From Pseudoduganella lutea (GTDB lineage Bacteria > Pseudomonadota > Gammaproteobacteria > Burkholderiales > Burkholderiaceae_D), in assembly GCF_004209755.1 (NCBI RefSeq), contig NZ_CP035913.1, positions 930,001 through 994,000 of the forward strand: a stretch of DNA of 64,000 bases, read 5' to 3'. Below the pieces are notes generated by a model, which worked only from the letters and a program-made list of their open reading frames with translations, was not told the DNA's origin and did not search any database. Positions 28,500-40,026 of this stretch are shown here, piece after piece. The position numbers and the translations under genes are program-made. The stretch's first letter is position 1. Each line of letters starts with the position of its first letter.

Positions 28500-29210
28500 A
28501 TGGCAGGTGGCAGCATGAAGGATTTCGCGGCCCTGAAGGCCCTCGGCCAGCAGTTGAAGGGCAAGGGCGAGGAGCGCGAACGGGAAGCGGCCGAACGCGC
28601 GAAGGCCGAGGCCGAGCGCATCGAGCGCGAGAAGCAGCGCGTGGCCGAGGCGAGCATCTTCCGCACCACGATGAAGGGCGTGAACAAGCTGCCCGAATCG
28701 AACCGGTACGTGCCGCAGATGCCGAAGCCCGTCATCACCCCGCCGGCCCCGCCGAAGCGCAAGCTGACGGCCACCGAACAGAAGGACGACGACGCGGCGG
28801 TGCTGCGCGAATCGCTGTCCGACCTGTTCGGGGTCGAGCACTACATGGAAGAAGAGCCGTCGCTGAACTACCTCGCCCCTGGCGTGGGCAACGACGTGAT
28901 GAAGCGCCTGCGCAAGAACTACTGGCCGGTGCAGGATGAACTCGACCTGCATGGCCTGCGCCGCGACGACGCCCGCGAAACCCTCGCCGCCTTCCTGCAC
29001 AAGGCGGTGCAGCGCAACCAGCGCTGCGTGTGCGTGATCCACGGCCGCGGCTTCGGCTCGCGCGGCGGCGAACCCGTGCTGAAATCGATGGTGCACAGCT
29101 GGCTCGTGCAGACCGACGGCGTGATCGCCTTCTGCCAGGCCCATGCCGCCGAGGGGGGCGAAGGCGCCCTCATCGTGCTGCTGCGCGCCGCCCTGCGCCC
29201 CGAACGGTAA
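28500..29210 (+). CDS. Smr-domain protein
   Basis: 236 residues; AGGAG eight bases before the ATG at 28500 supports this start. The N-terminal third is a charged, Glu/Arg/Lys-rich coiled-coil-like region. The C-terminal Smr domain shows the ELDLHGLRRDDAR motif and the CVIHGRGFGSRGGEPVLK loop, seen in MutS2-type and stand-alone Smr nucleases. It is probably a nucleic-acid nicking or ribosome-associated protein. It follows trxB by 7 bp and is probably co-transcribed with it. Confidence 0.9.
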   Translation: MAGGSMKDFAALKALGQQLKGKGEEREREAAERAKAEAERIEREKQRVAEASIFRTTMKGVNKLPESNRYVPQMPKPVITPPAPPKRKLTATEQKDDDAAVLRESLSDLFGVEHYMEEEPSLNYLAPGVGNDVMKRLRKNYWPVQDELDLHGLRRDDARETLAAFLHKAVQRNQRCVCVIHGRGFGSRGGEPVLKSMVHSWLVQTDGVIAFCQAHAAEGGEGALIVLLRAALRPER

Positions 29211-29239
29211 AAAATTTACGTGGCTGTTGGCAGCCGAAC

Positions 29240-29303
29240 ACCGGTGTCTGACACCTTTTCTGGGTGATTCATCCAGAAAAGGTGTCAGACACCGGTTTTT
29301 TTA
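29240..29303. repeat. Palindromic repeat PR1-a (24-bp arms), also a terminator
   Basis: A perfect inverted repeat: arms at 29240-29263 and 29273-29296 with a 9-base loop GTGATTCAT. Each arm carries GGTGTCTGACACC or its complement and a TTTTCTGG segment. A T-run follows at 29295-29301, so it can terminate the trxB-Smr transcript. The same design occurs at 50134-50190. Confidence 0.92.
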
Positions 29304-29389
29304 CGCCGCAGGCCACCGCTGGCGCCGCATTCCCCATGCAAAATCAGGTTTTCTGTTAACCTGTGGGCACCATTACTTCCCTTGCCCGC

Positions 29390-30016
29390 ATGAAAATCGT
29401 CCCGCACGTTTCCCTTGTCACCGTCATCGAAGTGATCGCGATCCTGGTCGGGGCGTTTTCGGGGTTTGTCGAGGCGCGGCGCAAGCGGATGGATATCGTG
29501 GGGGTCATCATCGTGGCCTTCATCGCCGCGTTCGGCGGCGGCACGCTGCGCGACATCCTGCTCGACAAGCGCCCGCTGTTCTGGGTGGAGCACCAGGAGT
29601 ACACGATCCTGCTGTTCGTGCTGGCGCTGGCCGTGGCGCCGTTCATGAAGCACCTGCGCCACATCGTTTCGGAGCGCCTGATCGTGGTGGCCGATGCGAT
29701 GGGCCTGGGGCTGTTCGCGGTGGCCGGCGTGTCGCAGGCGCTGGCGGCGCAGATGCCGGTCTTCATCGCGGCGATGATGGGCGTGATCACGGGGATCTTC
29801 GGCGGCGTGCTGCGCGACATCGTCTGCAACGAGGTGCCGATGGTGTTCAGGGATGGCAAGCCCTACGCGATCTGCGCGTTCTTCGGCTGCTGGCTGTACA
29901 TCCTGCTGCGGCAGGTGGATGCCGGAGAAGACATCGCGCTGTGGACATCCGCGGCCACGATCACCGTGCTGCGGCTGGTGACGTGGAAGTTCGATTTGCG
30001 GGTGGGCCGGCCGTAA
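29390..30016 (+). CDS. UPF0126/TRIC-type membrane protein
   Basis: About 208 residues starting MKIVPHVSLV. It consists of two tandem UPF0126 (YadS/YicG) units, each with three membrane helices and the conserved GGGTLRDILL or GGVLRDIVCNEVP motif. The bacterial family is related to the trimeric intracellular cation channels and some members conduct glycine or cations. The motif arrangement is complete. It stands alone between two copies of the GGTGTC-GACACC palindrome. Confidence 0.9.
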   Translation: MKIVPHVSLVTVIEVIAILVGAFSGFVEARRKRMDIVGVIIVAFIAAFGGGTLRDILLDKRPLFWVEHQEYTILLFVLALAVAPFMKHLRHIVSERLIVVADAMGLGLFAVAGVSQALAAQMPVFIAAMMGVITGIFGGVLRDIVCNEVPMVFRDGKPYAICAFFGCWLYILLRQVDAGEDIALWTSAATITVLRLVTWKFDLRVGRP

Positions 30017-30057
30017 ATTTGCGGGTGGGCAGGCCTTGGCGGATGCTTCTACCGGGA

Positions 30058-30073
30058 ACCGGTGTCAGACACC
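30058..30073. repeat. Palindromic repeat PR1-b, half element
   Basis: ACCGGTGTCAGACACC, one half of the larger PR1 element, downstream of the UPF0126 gene and just beyond the 3' end of glnB. No second arm is present, so it may be the ancestral single unit or a deletion product. Confidence 0.8.
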
Positions 30074-30094
30074 AGATGCATCACGCGGCGGTTT

Positions 30095-30460
<366 letters not shown>

Positions 30461-30481
30461 TCAGGTCTCGAGCACAGAGCT

Positions 30482-32533
<2,052 letters not shown>

Positions 32534-32631
32534 GGGGCTCGTTCTTCACGTGAATGTCGAAGATTTTAACATTGAGCCCCTTGCAATGCCGCTGCGATGC
32601 CGCCGTAGCGACGTGCAATCTCCTTGCCCTG

Positions 32632-34797
32632 TCAGAACTTCAGTTCCAGGTTTGCCGAAATGCGCGCCGATTCGGGCCTGCGGCCCACGTTTTCCTCCGC
32701 GCCGGCGGCCGTCACGTAACGCTGGTATTCATGGCTGTCCTCGCCGAGGATATTGCTGGCCGTCACCCGCAACTGGTATTGCGGCGTGAACTTCCAGAGC
32801 CAGTAGGCCTCCAGGTCGCGGCGCAGGAACTGCCGCCGGTACTGTTCCGCCGAGACCCGCAGCGGGCCGCCGCCGCGGTACGCGAGACTGGCACCGCCAC
32901 TGTGCGCACCACCCTTGTAGTCGATGCCCAGCGTCGCCGTCAGCGGGATCTGCTCGTCAAGCCGGTTGTCCGGCCCCGGCACGCCGTCGACCTTCGACCA
33001 GTTGCGGTTCAAGCCGGCGCGCAGGTCGATGCCGGGCGCCTCCTTCATCACGGCCTTCAGCGGGAACTTCAGCTCCACGTCCAGCGTGCGCACGGTGGCG
33101 TTGCCGCTGTTGACCGGCCGCCAGATCCACCGGCCATCGGCTTCCTGGCGCAGCAGCGTGCGGATGTAGTCGCGGATGCGGCGCTGCGAGGTGCCGACCG
33201 AGAACACGGCGCCCGGCGCCCAGAAATGCTCATACGTGAGATCGATGCCGTTCGCCAGCTCGGGTTGCAGATCCGGGTTGCCGCCACCGTCCGGCGTGAA
33301 CAGCGAATTCTCCTCCGCATAGAAACGGCGGCCCGTGAGTTGCTGCAGGTTCGGTGCCTTGTAGGTGCGCGTGAGCGCGGCGCGCAGTTGCCGGCCGCTC
33401 TTGTCCGGGAACTTGAACAGCGTTTGCGCGACGGGGCTCAGCACGTGGCTCTTCGAGCGCGTCGACGGCAGGCCGGTGCCCACGCTGTCGGTTCGGATGG
33501 CTTCCCAGCGCGCGCCGAAATACATCGACCAGTCCTTCGTCACGTTCCATTCGTCCTGGGCGTAGGCCGCATAGCGCGCAACCACCGGTTCGAACCGCTC
33601 GCGTACGGGCGCCGGCTCGCTGCCCAGCCGGCCCTGGATGCGCAGCACGTCATCGTCGTTGCGCTGCCGGTTGTATTCCCAGCCCGTGGCCAGCGCGTGG
33701 CCTTCGAACAGCGTGCGCGTGTATTTTCCGGTCGTGCTCCAGGTGGTGCTGTCCTCTTCCGTATCGCTGTCGTTCCGGTAGCGGATCGCCCGGTCGGCCG
33801 TGACGGACCGCGAGCGCATCGTCTGCGTGCTGGAGCGGCTCGAAGCAGACAGCTTTGCATCGAGCTTGCCGCCCGCGAGCTTCGTTACCCAGTTCAGTTC
33901 CCCCTGCGCGTTGCGCGAGCGGCCGGCGTTCTGCGTGGTCACGTCGGCGTAGTCGATGCGGTTGAAGCTGCCGGTGCGGTAGACATAGGCCGATGCATTG
34001 TTGAATTCGTTCCGGTTGCCGCTGATGAAGGCGCTGGCGTTGAGTTGCCCGTCGTCCGGCAGTTTCCAGTTCAGCCGCGGCGAGAAGCCGACGAACGTGT
34101 TGTCGCCCGTCGAAGCGCGTGTGTAGTCGCGCAGCTTGGTGACCTGCCCGGCCGGATCGATGAACCGGTCCAGGCCCTCCCCGGCCGAATCCATCAGGAA
34201 GCGGCCCATCACGGGATTGGCGAACCACGACAGGTTGCCGGCGCGGTCGGCCAGCGTGCCGGCCACGAACAGGTTGCGCTGCTGGTCCGAATAGCTGGTG
34301 TTGATGCGCACGTCGCGCTGTGCCTTCGCGACCACCTTCTTCAGCACGATATTGATCGTGCCGGCGATCGCCTGCATCGAATGTTCGGCCGTGCCCGCGC
34401 GGATCACCTCGATTCTCTCGATCTGTTCCGGCGGCAGGTTATCGAGCGAGAATCCTGGCGGCGGCCGCTCGCCATTCACGAGGATCTGCGTGTAATTGCC
34501 GCCCAGGCCGCGCATGCGGATGCTGTTGCCGATCACCGTCACGCCGGGCGCGCGTTTCAATATGTCGAATATATTGGTATCGCCATATTTCATGATCTCC
34601 GCATTGCCGATGACGGTCTTGCTGGCGGTATCGTCGCGCCGCGGGTCGTAGTCCTCGGCCGAGCCCCTGATCTCCACTTTTGCGACCGGCTGCTGTTCCG
34701 ATGGCGACGGCGCTGGCGGTGCGGCTGGCTTGTTTTCCTGCGCGAATGCCGAAGCACTGATCGCGCATATTAAAATGGAAGTCGGACGGAATAACAT
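32632..34797 (-). CDS. TonB-dependent outer-membrane receptor (721 residues)
   Basis: It starts MLFRPTSILICAISASAFAQ, a short signal peptide, from the ATG at 34795-34797; no clear ribosome site is seen, and the frame stays open 62 codons upstream without family similarity. Plug motifs include VIGNSIRMRGLGGNYTQILVNGERPP and IERIEVIRAGTAEHSMQAIAG; the barrel closes with the aromatic ISANLELKF. The plug resembles siderophore/haem-type receptors with an outer-membrane-receptor barrel-3 domain more than the sugar receptors elsewhere in the window. It is alone, divergent from the COG3146 gene, with A+T-rich DNA upstream. Confidence 0.9.
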   Translation of the reverse strand: MLFRPTSILICAISASAFAQENKPAAPPAPSPSEQQPVAKVEIRGSAEDYDPRRDDTASKTVIGNAEIMKYGDTNIFDILKRAPGVTVIGNSIRMRGLGGNYTQILVNGERPPPGFSLDNLPPEQIERIEVIRAGTAEHSMQAIAGTINIVLKKVVAKAQRDVRINTSYSDQQRNLFVAGTLADRAGNLSWFANPVMGRFLMDSAGEGLDRFIDPAGQVTKLRDYTRASTGDNTFVGFSPRLNWKLPDDGQLNASAFISGNRNEFNNASAYVYRTGSFNRIDYADVTTQNAGRSRNAQGELNWVTKLAGGKLDAKLSASSRSSTQTMRSRSVTADRAIRYRNDSDTEEDSTTWSTTGKYTRTLFEGHALATGWEYNRQRNDDDVLRIQGRLGSEPAPVRERFEPVVARYAAYAQDEWNVTKDWSMYFGARWEAIRTDSVGTGLPSTRSKSHVLSPVAQTLFKFPDKSGRQLRAALTRTYKAPNLQQLTGRRFYAEENSLFTPDGGGNPDLQPELANGIDLTYEHFWAPGAVFSVGTSQRRIRDYIRTLLRQEADGRWIWRPVNSGNATVRTLDVELKFPLKAVMKEAPGIDLRAGLNRNWSKVDGVPGPDNRLDEQIPLTATLGIDYKGGAHSGGASLAYRGGGPLRVSAEQYRRQFLRRDLEAYWLWKFTPQYQLRVTASNILGEDSHEYQRYVTAAGAEENVGRRPESARISANLELKF

Positions 34798-35012
34798 TTT
34801 TAAACAGGAAAAATTAACCCGGCGATTATGCCGGGCCGCCGAACCAATAACCGCTGCATTAAAAATAATCAAAATCCTGATCGCACGCTTTTTAAACCGG
34901 ACAATATCGATCGAGACCGATGGCGGAAATACGGCACCAATGCCGCGCATTGCATCCCGATGGCGCCGGCAAGCGGCCGGCAATGCCCGCCGAACTCCCG
35001 TACAATGCCCCG

Positions 35013-36155
35013 ATGAGCTTTCGAACCGCCGTTCTTACTTCGCTGTCGCAGGCAGGCGAAGCCGCCTGGAATGCACTGCTGGCGCAACAGGATCCCGGCC
35101 GCGCGCCGAATCCTTTTCTGTCCTACGCCTTCCTGCACGCGCTGCATGAATCGGGCAGCGCCAGCGAAAAAACCGGCTGGCAGCCGCAATACCTGGCGCT
35201 GTGGGAGGGCGACGAACTGGCCGCGGCGATGCCGCTGTACGTGAAATCCCATTCGTATGGCGAATACGTGTTCGACTGGGCGTGGGCCGACGCCTACCAC
35301 CGCAACGGCGTGGAGTATTACCCGAAGCTGCTGTCGGCGATTCCGTTCACGCCGGTGACCGGCGGCCGGCTGCTGGCACGCGACGACGCGGCCCGCGCCG
35401 CCCTCGTCGCGCTGCTGTGCGAGCAGCAGGAGGCCTCGGGTGTGTCGTCGACCCACGTGCTGTACCCGCCGCAGGCGCAGGCCGATGCATTGCACGACGC
35501 CGGCTTCCTGCTGCGCAGCGGCGTGCAGTTCCACTGGCTCAATGCGAACTATCCGGACTTCGAGGCCTTCCTCGCCTCGCTGGAACACAAGAAACGCAAG
35601 AACATCCGCGCGGAACGGCGCAAGGTCCGCGAAGCCGGCGTGACGATGCGCCGCGTGCGCGGGATCGATGCCACGGATGCCGACTGGCGCTTCTTCCACC
35701 GCTGCTACCGCAACACGTATGCCGAGCACCACTCGTCACCGTACCTGAACCTCGACTTCTTCCAGCGCATCGGCGCCACGATGCCGCACAATATCCTGCT
35801 GGTGATCGCCGAGCGGGATGGCAAGCCGATCGCCTCGTCGCTGCTGGTCCACACGGAAGACACGCTGTATGGCCGCTACTGGGGCGCGCTGGAGCACGTG
35901 CCCTGCCTGCACTTCGAGACCGCGTATTACCAGCCGCTGGAGTTCTGCATCGAACAGGGCATCGCCACGTTCGAGGGCGGCGCCCAGGGCGAGCACAAGA
36001 TGGCGCGCGGCTTCCTGCCCACGCGCACCTGGTCGGCGCACTGGCTGGCGCATCCGGCGTTCGCCGATGCCGTGGAGCGGTTCCTGGAGCGGGAAAGCGG
36101 CGGGATCGACGCTTACATGGATGAGCTGAACGAGCGCAATCCGTTCAGACCCTGA
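35013..36155 (+). CDS. COG3146 (DUF482) GNAT-type acyltransferase
   Basis: 380 residues starting MSFRTAVLTSL. It is a predicted peptidoglycan- or lipid-related N-acyltransferase related to the FemAB/GNAT fold. Landmarks are NPFLSYAFLHALHESGS, MPLYVKSHSYGEYVFDWAWADAY, KKRKNIRAERR, YGRYWG and FEGGAQGEHKMARGFLPTRTWSAHW. These C-terminal motifs are highly conserved in the family. No membrane segment is seen. It is a single-gene unit, divergent from a TonB receptor gene. Confidence 0.9.
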   Translation: MSFRTAVLTSLSQAGEAAWNALLAQQDPGRAPNPFLSYAFLHALHESGSASEKTGWQPQYLALWEGDELAAAMPLYVKSHSYGEYVFDWAWADAYHRNGVEYYPKLLSAIPFTPVTGGRLLARDDAARAALVALLCEQQEASGVSSTHVLYPPQAQADALHDAGFLLRSGVQFHWLNANYPDFEAFLASLEHKKRKNIRAERRKVREAGVTMRRVRGIDATDADWRFFHRCYRNTYAEHHSSPYLNLDFFQRIGATMPHNILLVIAERDGKPIASSLLVHTEDTLYGRYWGALEHVPCLHFETAYYQPLEFCIEQGIATFEGGAQGEHKMARGFLPTRTWSAHWLAHPAFADAVERFLERESGGIDAYMDELNERNPFRP

Positions 36156-36259
36156 TTCCTGCATGCCTGGTTTGTCCGGGCATGTGACGACGCCCGCGAA
36201 CGGGCGGCACTCCCCATTGCGAGGCCCGCCTGCACCGTCGCGGTGCCGCCGGCAAATAC

Positions 36260-36562
36260 TCAGCGCAGCGTGAGCTTGCGGTCGTCCGGGTTGGCGGGCT
36301 CGCTTGCGCGCTCGCTGGCGGGCCGTCGCGGCGCGGGTTCGGCGGCTTGCCGGGGGCGTTCCGCGGGTTCCGCCCGCGGCTCGGGTTCCTCGGTGGCGGC
36401 CCTGGCGTTCCTGTCGTCGGCCCGGGCCTGTGCCACGGCGAGCACGAACATCGACGGGGCGCCGGCGACCGCCATGCCCAGCGGATTGGCGGCCGTGGCG
36501 GTCGAAGCAAGGCACAGCAGTGCCACGCCGATCGCCAAAGGTGTTCCGGTTGGTCGAGCCAT
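36260..36562 (-). CDS. Small exported hypothetical protein with charged tail
   Basis: 100 residues from the ATG at 36560-36562, five bases after AGGAGG (a second ATG three bases earlier is only two bases from it). Residues 1-25 are a signal peptide (ending TATAA). The mature start reads ANPLGMAVAGAPS, very like the mature start ASPVVAAVAGAPS of the TonB receptor at 43643. The remainder is rich in Glu, Arg, Pro and Ala, and probably disordered. Function unknown. Confidence 0.6.
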   Translation of the reverse strand: MARPTGTPLAIGVALLCLASTATAANPLGMAVAGAPSMFVLAVAQARADDRNARAATEEPEPRAEPAERPRQAAEPAPRRPASERASEPANPDDRKLTLR

Positions 36563-36631
36563 CATGCCCTCCTGTGCTGTGCGCGTGAGCCAATAGCGTT
36601 GCAAGAATGGTGCCAATGAGGTGCCAACGAA

Positions 36632-36660
36632 AAACGCCAAGCTCCCGCAGGAGCCTGGCG
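36632..36660 (-). terminator. Terminator near the small exported gene and a TonB receptor gene
   Basis: On the minus strand GCCAGGCTCC-TGCG-GGAGCTTGGC is followed by GTTTTTCG: a 10-bp stem with one mismatch and a short T-run, placed 23 bases after the stop codon of the receptor gene at 36683. Confidence 0.8.
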
Positions 36661-36682
36661 CCAGGCACGGTGGTCCGAAAAA

Positions 36683-39600
36683 TCAGAACTTGTAGGTCGC
36701 CCCCACGAAGTAGCGCCTTCCCGACCAGGCCAGCTCATTGCGCCGCGACGTGGACCCCGCGTTCAGGAACTGCCCCTCGTCCGTCAGGTTCTTGCCTTCG
36801 ACCGACAGCGTCAGGTTCTCGGTGGCGCGGAACTGCAGCTTGGCGTCCAGGAAGCCGGCTTTTTCGCCGTAGACCGGCAACTGCGCGTTGGCATCGACCG
36901 TGCCGGTGTAGTAGCCATCGCGGTAGTTGTAGGCCAGGCGCGCATTCCACTTGCCCAGGTCGTACCACACGCCCACGTTATAGCTGTTGCGCGACAGGCC
37001 CGGGTAAGGCAGCACCGAATTGTCCAGCGGGTTCAGCAGCTCATTGCCCGGCGCATACTTGAAGCTCATGCGGGTGTAGTTGGCATCGAGCCCCAGGCCG
37101 CTGAACAGGCCCGGCAGCATTGTCAGCGCCGTGCGGCCCGCCAGTTCCCAGCCCTTCGTCGTCGTGCCGCGGCTGTTGATCGACGTCTTCACATCCCACA
37201 GCTGGCCGTCGCCGAACAGGTTCCGGTTCAGAAGCGTCACGTCGTTCTGGATGTAGGTATTGATATCCTTGCGGAAGAACGCCAGCGACAGCTGGCTGTC
37301 CACCGATGGATACCACTCCACGCTGGCATCCTTGTTGGTGGCGCGGAACGGTTCCAGGTTCACGTTGCCGGCCGTGCAGTCGTCGGTGCCGCCGTCGCCG
37401 CCGAATTGCGACTGGCCGCTGCCGGCGATGCAGCTGTAGTTCGGCGTCAGCTTGTCGATCGGCGGGCGCGACATCACCTTGCCCCAGCCGATGCGGGCCA
37501 CCAGCTTGTCCGGCACGAGCCAGCCGGCCAGGTTGAAGCTCGGCAGCACGTCGCTGTACTTGTTTTCCACCGTGATGATCTGGTTCGACCGGATGTCCTC
37601 GACGCGCACGCCGTTCGCATCGAGCCGGTAGGCGCGCGAGGATTGCAGGCCCTTGGCGCGGGTGCGCGTGCCGGTATAGCGCACGCCCACGTTGCCGTCC
37701 CACTCGATGCCGAACAGTTCCTGCGAGAAGTCGGCCCGCACGTAGAACGCGCGGATGCGTTCCTCGACGGCGAACTGGGGCGGCATCGGGTAGCTCTTGC
37801 CATCGCTGCCGATCGAATTGCGCAGCAGGTCGTGGTTGTAGCGCGACAGGTCGAAGTACTGGGTCGACTGGGCGAAGCTCGGCGCCATCCAGCCGTTCGG
37901 GTAGCCCGACAGGCCGCTGTAGCCGTTCAGGAAGCTGCCCGGTGTGCCGGTGCGGATCGCATCGACGAGCGATGCCATCTCGGCGGGGGACACGTAGCGC
38001 GTGGTGTTGTTGGCGGTGAGGTTGGTGCCGGGGATGATGGCGCCATTGTTGCGCAGCACGCCGCTCGTGTTGTTCGGGTCGCGAATGATCTCGTGCAGCA
38101 CTTCCGGGCTGCGCACGTAGACGTCGTCCGAGGTGCTGTTCGGATCGTTGGGCACCAGGTAGCCCGTCCAGCGATACTGCTCGGCCGTGGCGCGGCGGCC
38201 CTGGCCACCGAACCAGATCGACTTCAGGAACGGCAGGTCGGGCCGCCATTTCAAATCGAGCTTGACCTGGTCTTCCGTGTTTTCCGTAAACGACGGCTGG
38301 TATTGCGAGCGGATGCGCGTATAGGTGCTGCTGTCGTTCGGGTCGTAGCCGGCCGGGAAGGTGAACTTCGGCAGGCCCTGATCGTCCAGCTTGACCTTCA
38401 GGCCCGGGACATTGCCCGCCATCGAGATCAGGTTCGTGTGCAGCTCGTAGAACGACTTGGACTTGGCCACCAGGCCATCGGCCGACCATTGGCTGTTCTT
38501 CCAGTTGAAGCCAGCCGACTTGTAGTCCGAATTGATGTTCAACGCAAAGTCGCGCGCCGCCGTGTCGAAGTTGTACGACGCGCCCTGCCCCGGCACGTTC
38601 TGGCACGTCCCGGCCGTGAACTCGGTCATGACGTGGTTCACGAACGTCATGCCGGGTGGCGTGACGCCCGCGGCCGGGTTGGCGCAGGTGGCCGTCGGAG
38701 AGCCCGCCAGGATGTTGCCGTTGGCGCCATACGTGGGCGCCACGCCGCCCGTGGAGAAGCGGTTCAGCGAGCCGAAGTCCGTCGTGTAGTTACGGTCGTT
38801 CAGCATCTGCTTCTGGTCGTTCTTGTTGTAGCGCGCCCAGACGTCGAAGCCGTTGTTGATCCGGTATTGCGCGGTCAGCTCGGCGCTGGAGCGTTTGTGG
38901 TCGCGTGTCCAGATGCCGTAGCGCGGCACGCCCGGCGAATAGTCGTTCCACTGGCTTTCGCAGGCGCTCTTGTTCGCGCCGGAGAGCGCCGCGCAGCCGG
39001 CCTTGTCGGCCACGGCCGCCGCCGCCGGGTTCAGGCTCGTATTGGTCTTCTCGGGCGAGAAATCCCAGTCGCGAAGGTAGCGCCAGTTACTGTTGCGAAC
39101 GTAATCGTTCTGCGTCATGACCTTGTCGTACACCACGTTGGCCATCACGCCCAGGCGGCCATTCAGGAACTTGTCGGCAAACAGGATGCTGCCGCGCGGG
39201 TCGACCCCGCCGCGGTTCGTGCTGTGCTCCGCTTCCAGCTTGGTGACCAGCGTGCGCGTCTTGAAGTCCAGCGGCATGTTTGTCTTGATGCTGACGGTGC
39301 CGCCGATGCCGCCTTCGGTCTGGTCGGCCGTCACGCCCTTGGCCACGTCGATCGACTTGATCAGCTCCGCCGGCAGTTCGCGCAGCTCGGCGCCGCGGCC
39401 TGCGGTGCCATTGGTGGACAGCACGGACAGGCCATTGATCTCCACGCGATTCAGGTTGGCTTCCACGCCGCGGATGTTCACCTGCGAGCCTTCGCCGAAA
39501 TCGCGCGACAGCTGCACGCCGGTCACGCGCGACAGGGCTTCGCCGACGTTCTTGTCGGGGAATTCGCCGATGTCTTCGGCCACGATCGAATCGACGATCG

Positions 39601-39814
39601 TGGAAGCGTTTTTCTTGCGGTCGATCGCCGACGCCACCGATGCCCGGGTGCCGGAAACAACGACGACGCTCGACGGTTGCGCGGCGGCTGCCTGCTGGGC
39701 GCTGGCCGTATCGACCGCCAGCAGGGAGATGGCGGTGGCGACGGCGGCGGCGCAAACGGTGGGATGGATGTGGTAACGCGTGGAGCGGCCGAATGGGGCG
39801 TGATTCGATGGCAT
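36683..39814 (-). CDS. Large TonB-dependent receptor (TonB-Xanth-Caul type)
   Basis: About 1043 residues; the start at 39812-39814 follows CGGAGA, and a signal peptide ends near TASAQQ. The plug bears motifs of the Xanthomonas/Caulobacter receptor class: STIVDSIVAEDIGEFPDKNV, EALSRVTGVQLSRDFGEG, VNIRGVEANLNRVEINGLSV and ELIKSIDVAKGVTADQTEG. The barrel ends in GRRYFVGATYKF. This class usually takes up plant-derived oligosaccharides or other complex carbon. No enzyme or regulator gene adjoins it apart from a serine hydrolase gene upstream. Confidence 0.93.
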   Translation of the reverse strand: MPSNHAPFGRSTRYHIHPTVCAAAVATAISLLAVDTASAQQAAAAQPSSVVVVSGTRASVASAIDRKKNASTIVDSIVAEDIGEFPDKNVGEALSRVTGVQLSRDFGEGSQVNIRGVEANLNRVEINGLSVLSTNGTAGRGAELRELPAELIKSIDVAKGVTADQTEGGIGGTVSIKTNMPLDFKTRTLVTKLEAEHSTNRGGVDPRGSILFADKFLNGRLGVMANVVYDKVMTQNDYVRNSNWRYLRDWDFSPEKTNTSLNPAAAAVADKAGCAALSGANKSACESQWNDYSPGVPRYGIWTRDHKRSSAELTAQYRINNGFDVWARYNKNDQKQMLNDRNYTTDFGSLNRFSTGGVAPTYGANGNILAGSPTATCANPAAGVTPPGMTFVNHVMTEFTAGTCQNVPGQGASYNFDTAARDFALNINSDYKSAGFNWKNSQWSADGLVAKSKSFYELHTNLISMAGNVPGLKVKLDDQGLPKFTFPAGYDPNDSSTYTRIRSQYQPSFTENTEDQVKLDLKWRPDLPFLKSIWFGGQGRRATAEQYRWTGYLVPNDPNSTSDDVYVRSPEVLHEIIRDPNNTSGVLRNNGAIIPGTNLTANNTTRYVSPAEMASLVDAIRTGTPGSFLNGYSGLSGYPNGWMAPSFAQSTQYFDLSRYNHDLLRNSIGSDGKSYPMPPQFAVEERIRAFYVRADFSQELFGIEWDGNVGVRYTGTRTRAKGLQSSRAYRLDANGVRVEDIRSNQIITVENKYSDVLPSFNLAGWLVPDKLVARIGWGKVMSRPPIDKLTPNYSCIAGSGQSQFGGDGGTDDCTAGNVNLEPFRATNKDASVEWYPSVDSQLSLAFFRKDINTYIQNDVTLLNRNLFGDGQLWDVKTSINSRGTTTKGWELAGRTALTMLPGLFSGLGLDANYTRMSFKYAPGNELLNPLDNSVLPYPGLSRNSYNVGVWYDLGKWNARLAYNYRDGYYTGTVDANAQLPVYGEKAGFLDAKLQFRATENLTLSVEGKNLTDEGQFLNAGSTSRRNELAWSGRRYFVGATYKF

Positions 39815-40026
39815 CTTCTGGTCTCCGAGAATCTTATTATCGATATGAAAGGTGGTTACCTTTCGGACCGATTCTAGAAGATGAGAACCATCGTTTGAGC
39901 AGGCCGGCGGCAAACGGTCAGCGGGTTGACTGTTCCCCGGCGAACAGTGTTGATCGAGCAACAAGCTGAAATATCAGCTTGCGGACAGCATTGACTTGCG
40001 GTATATGGTCACGTTACCAGTCATCG

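Noticed and set aside
34798..34930. Possible Fur box in the A+T-rich DNA upstream of a TonB receptor
   Set aside because: No sequence close to the 19-bp Fur consensus; only general A+T richness.
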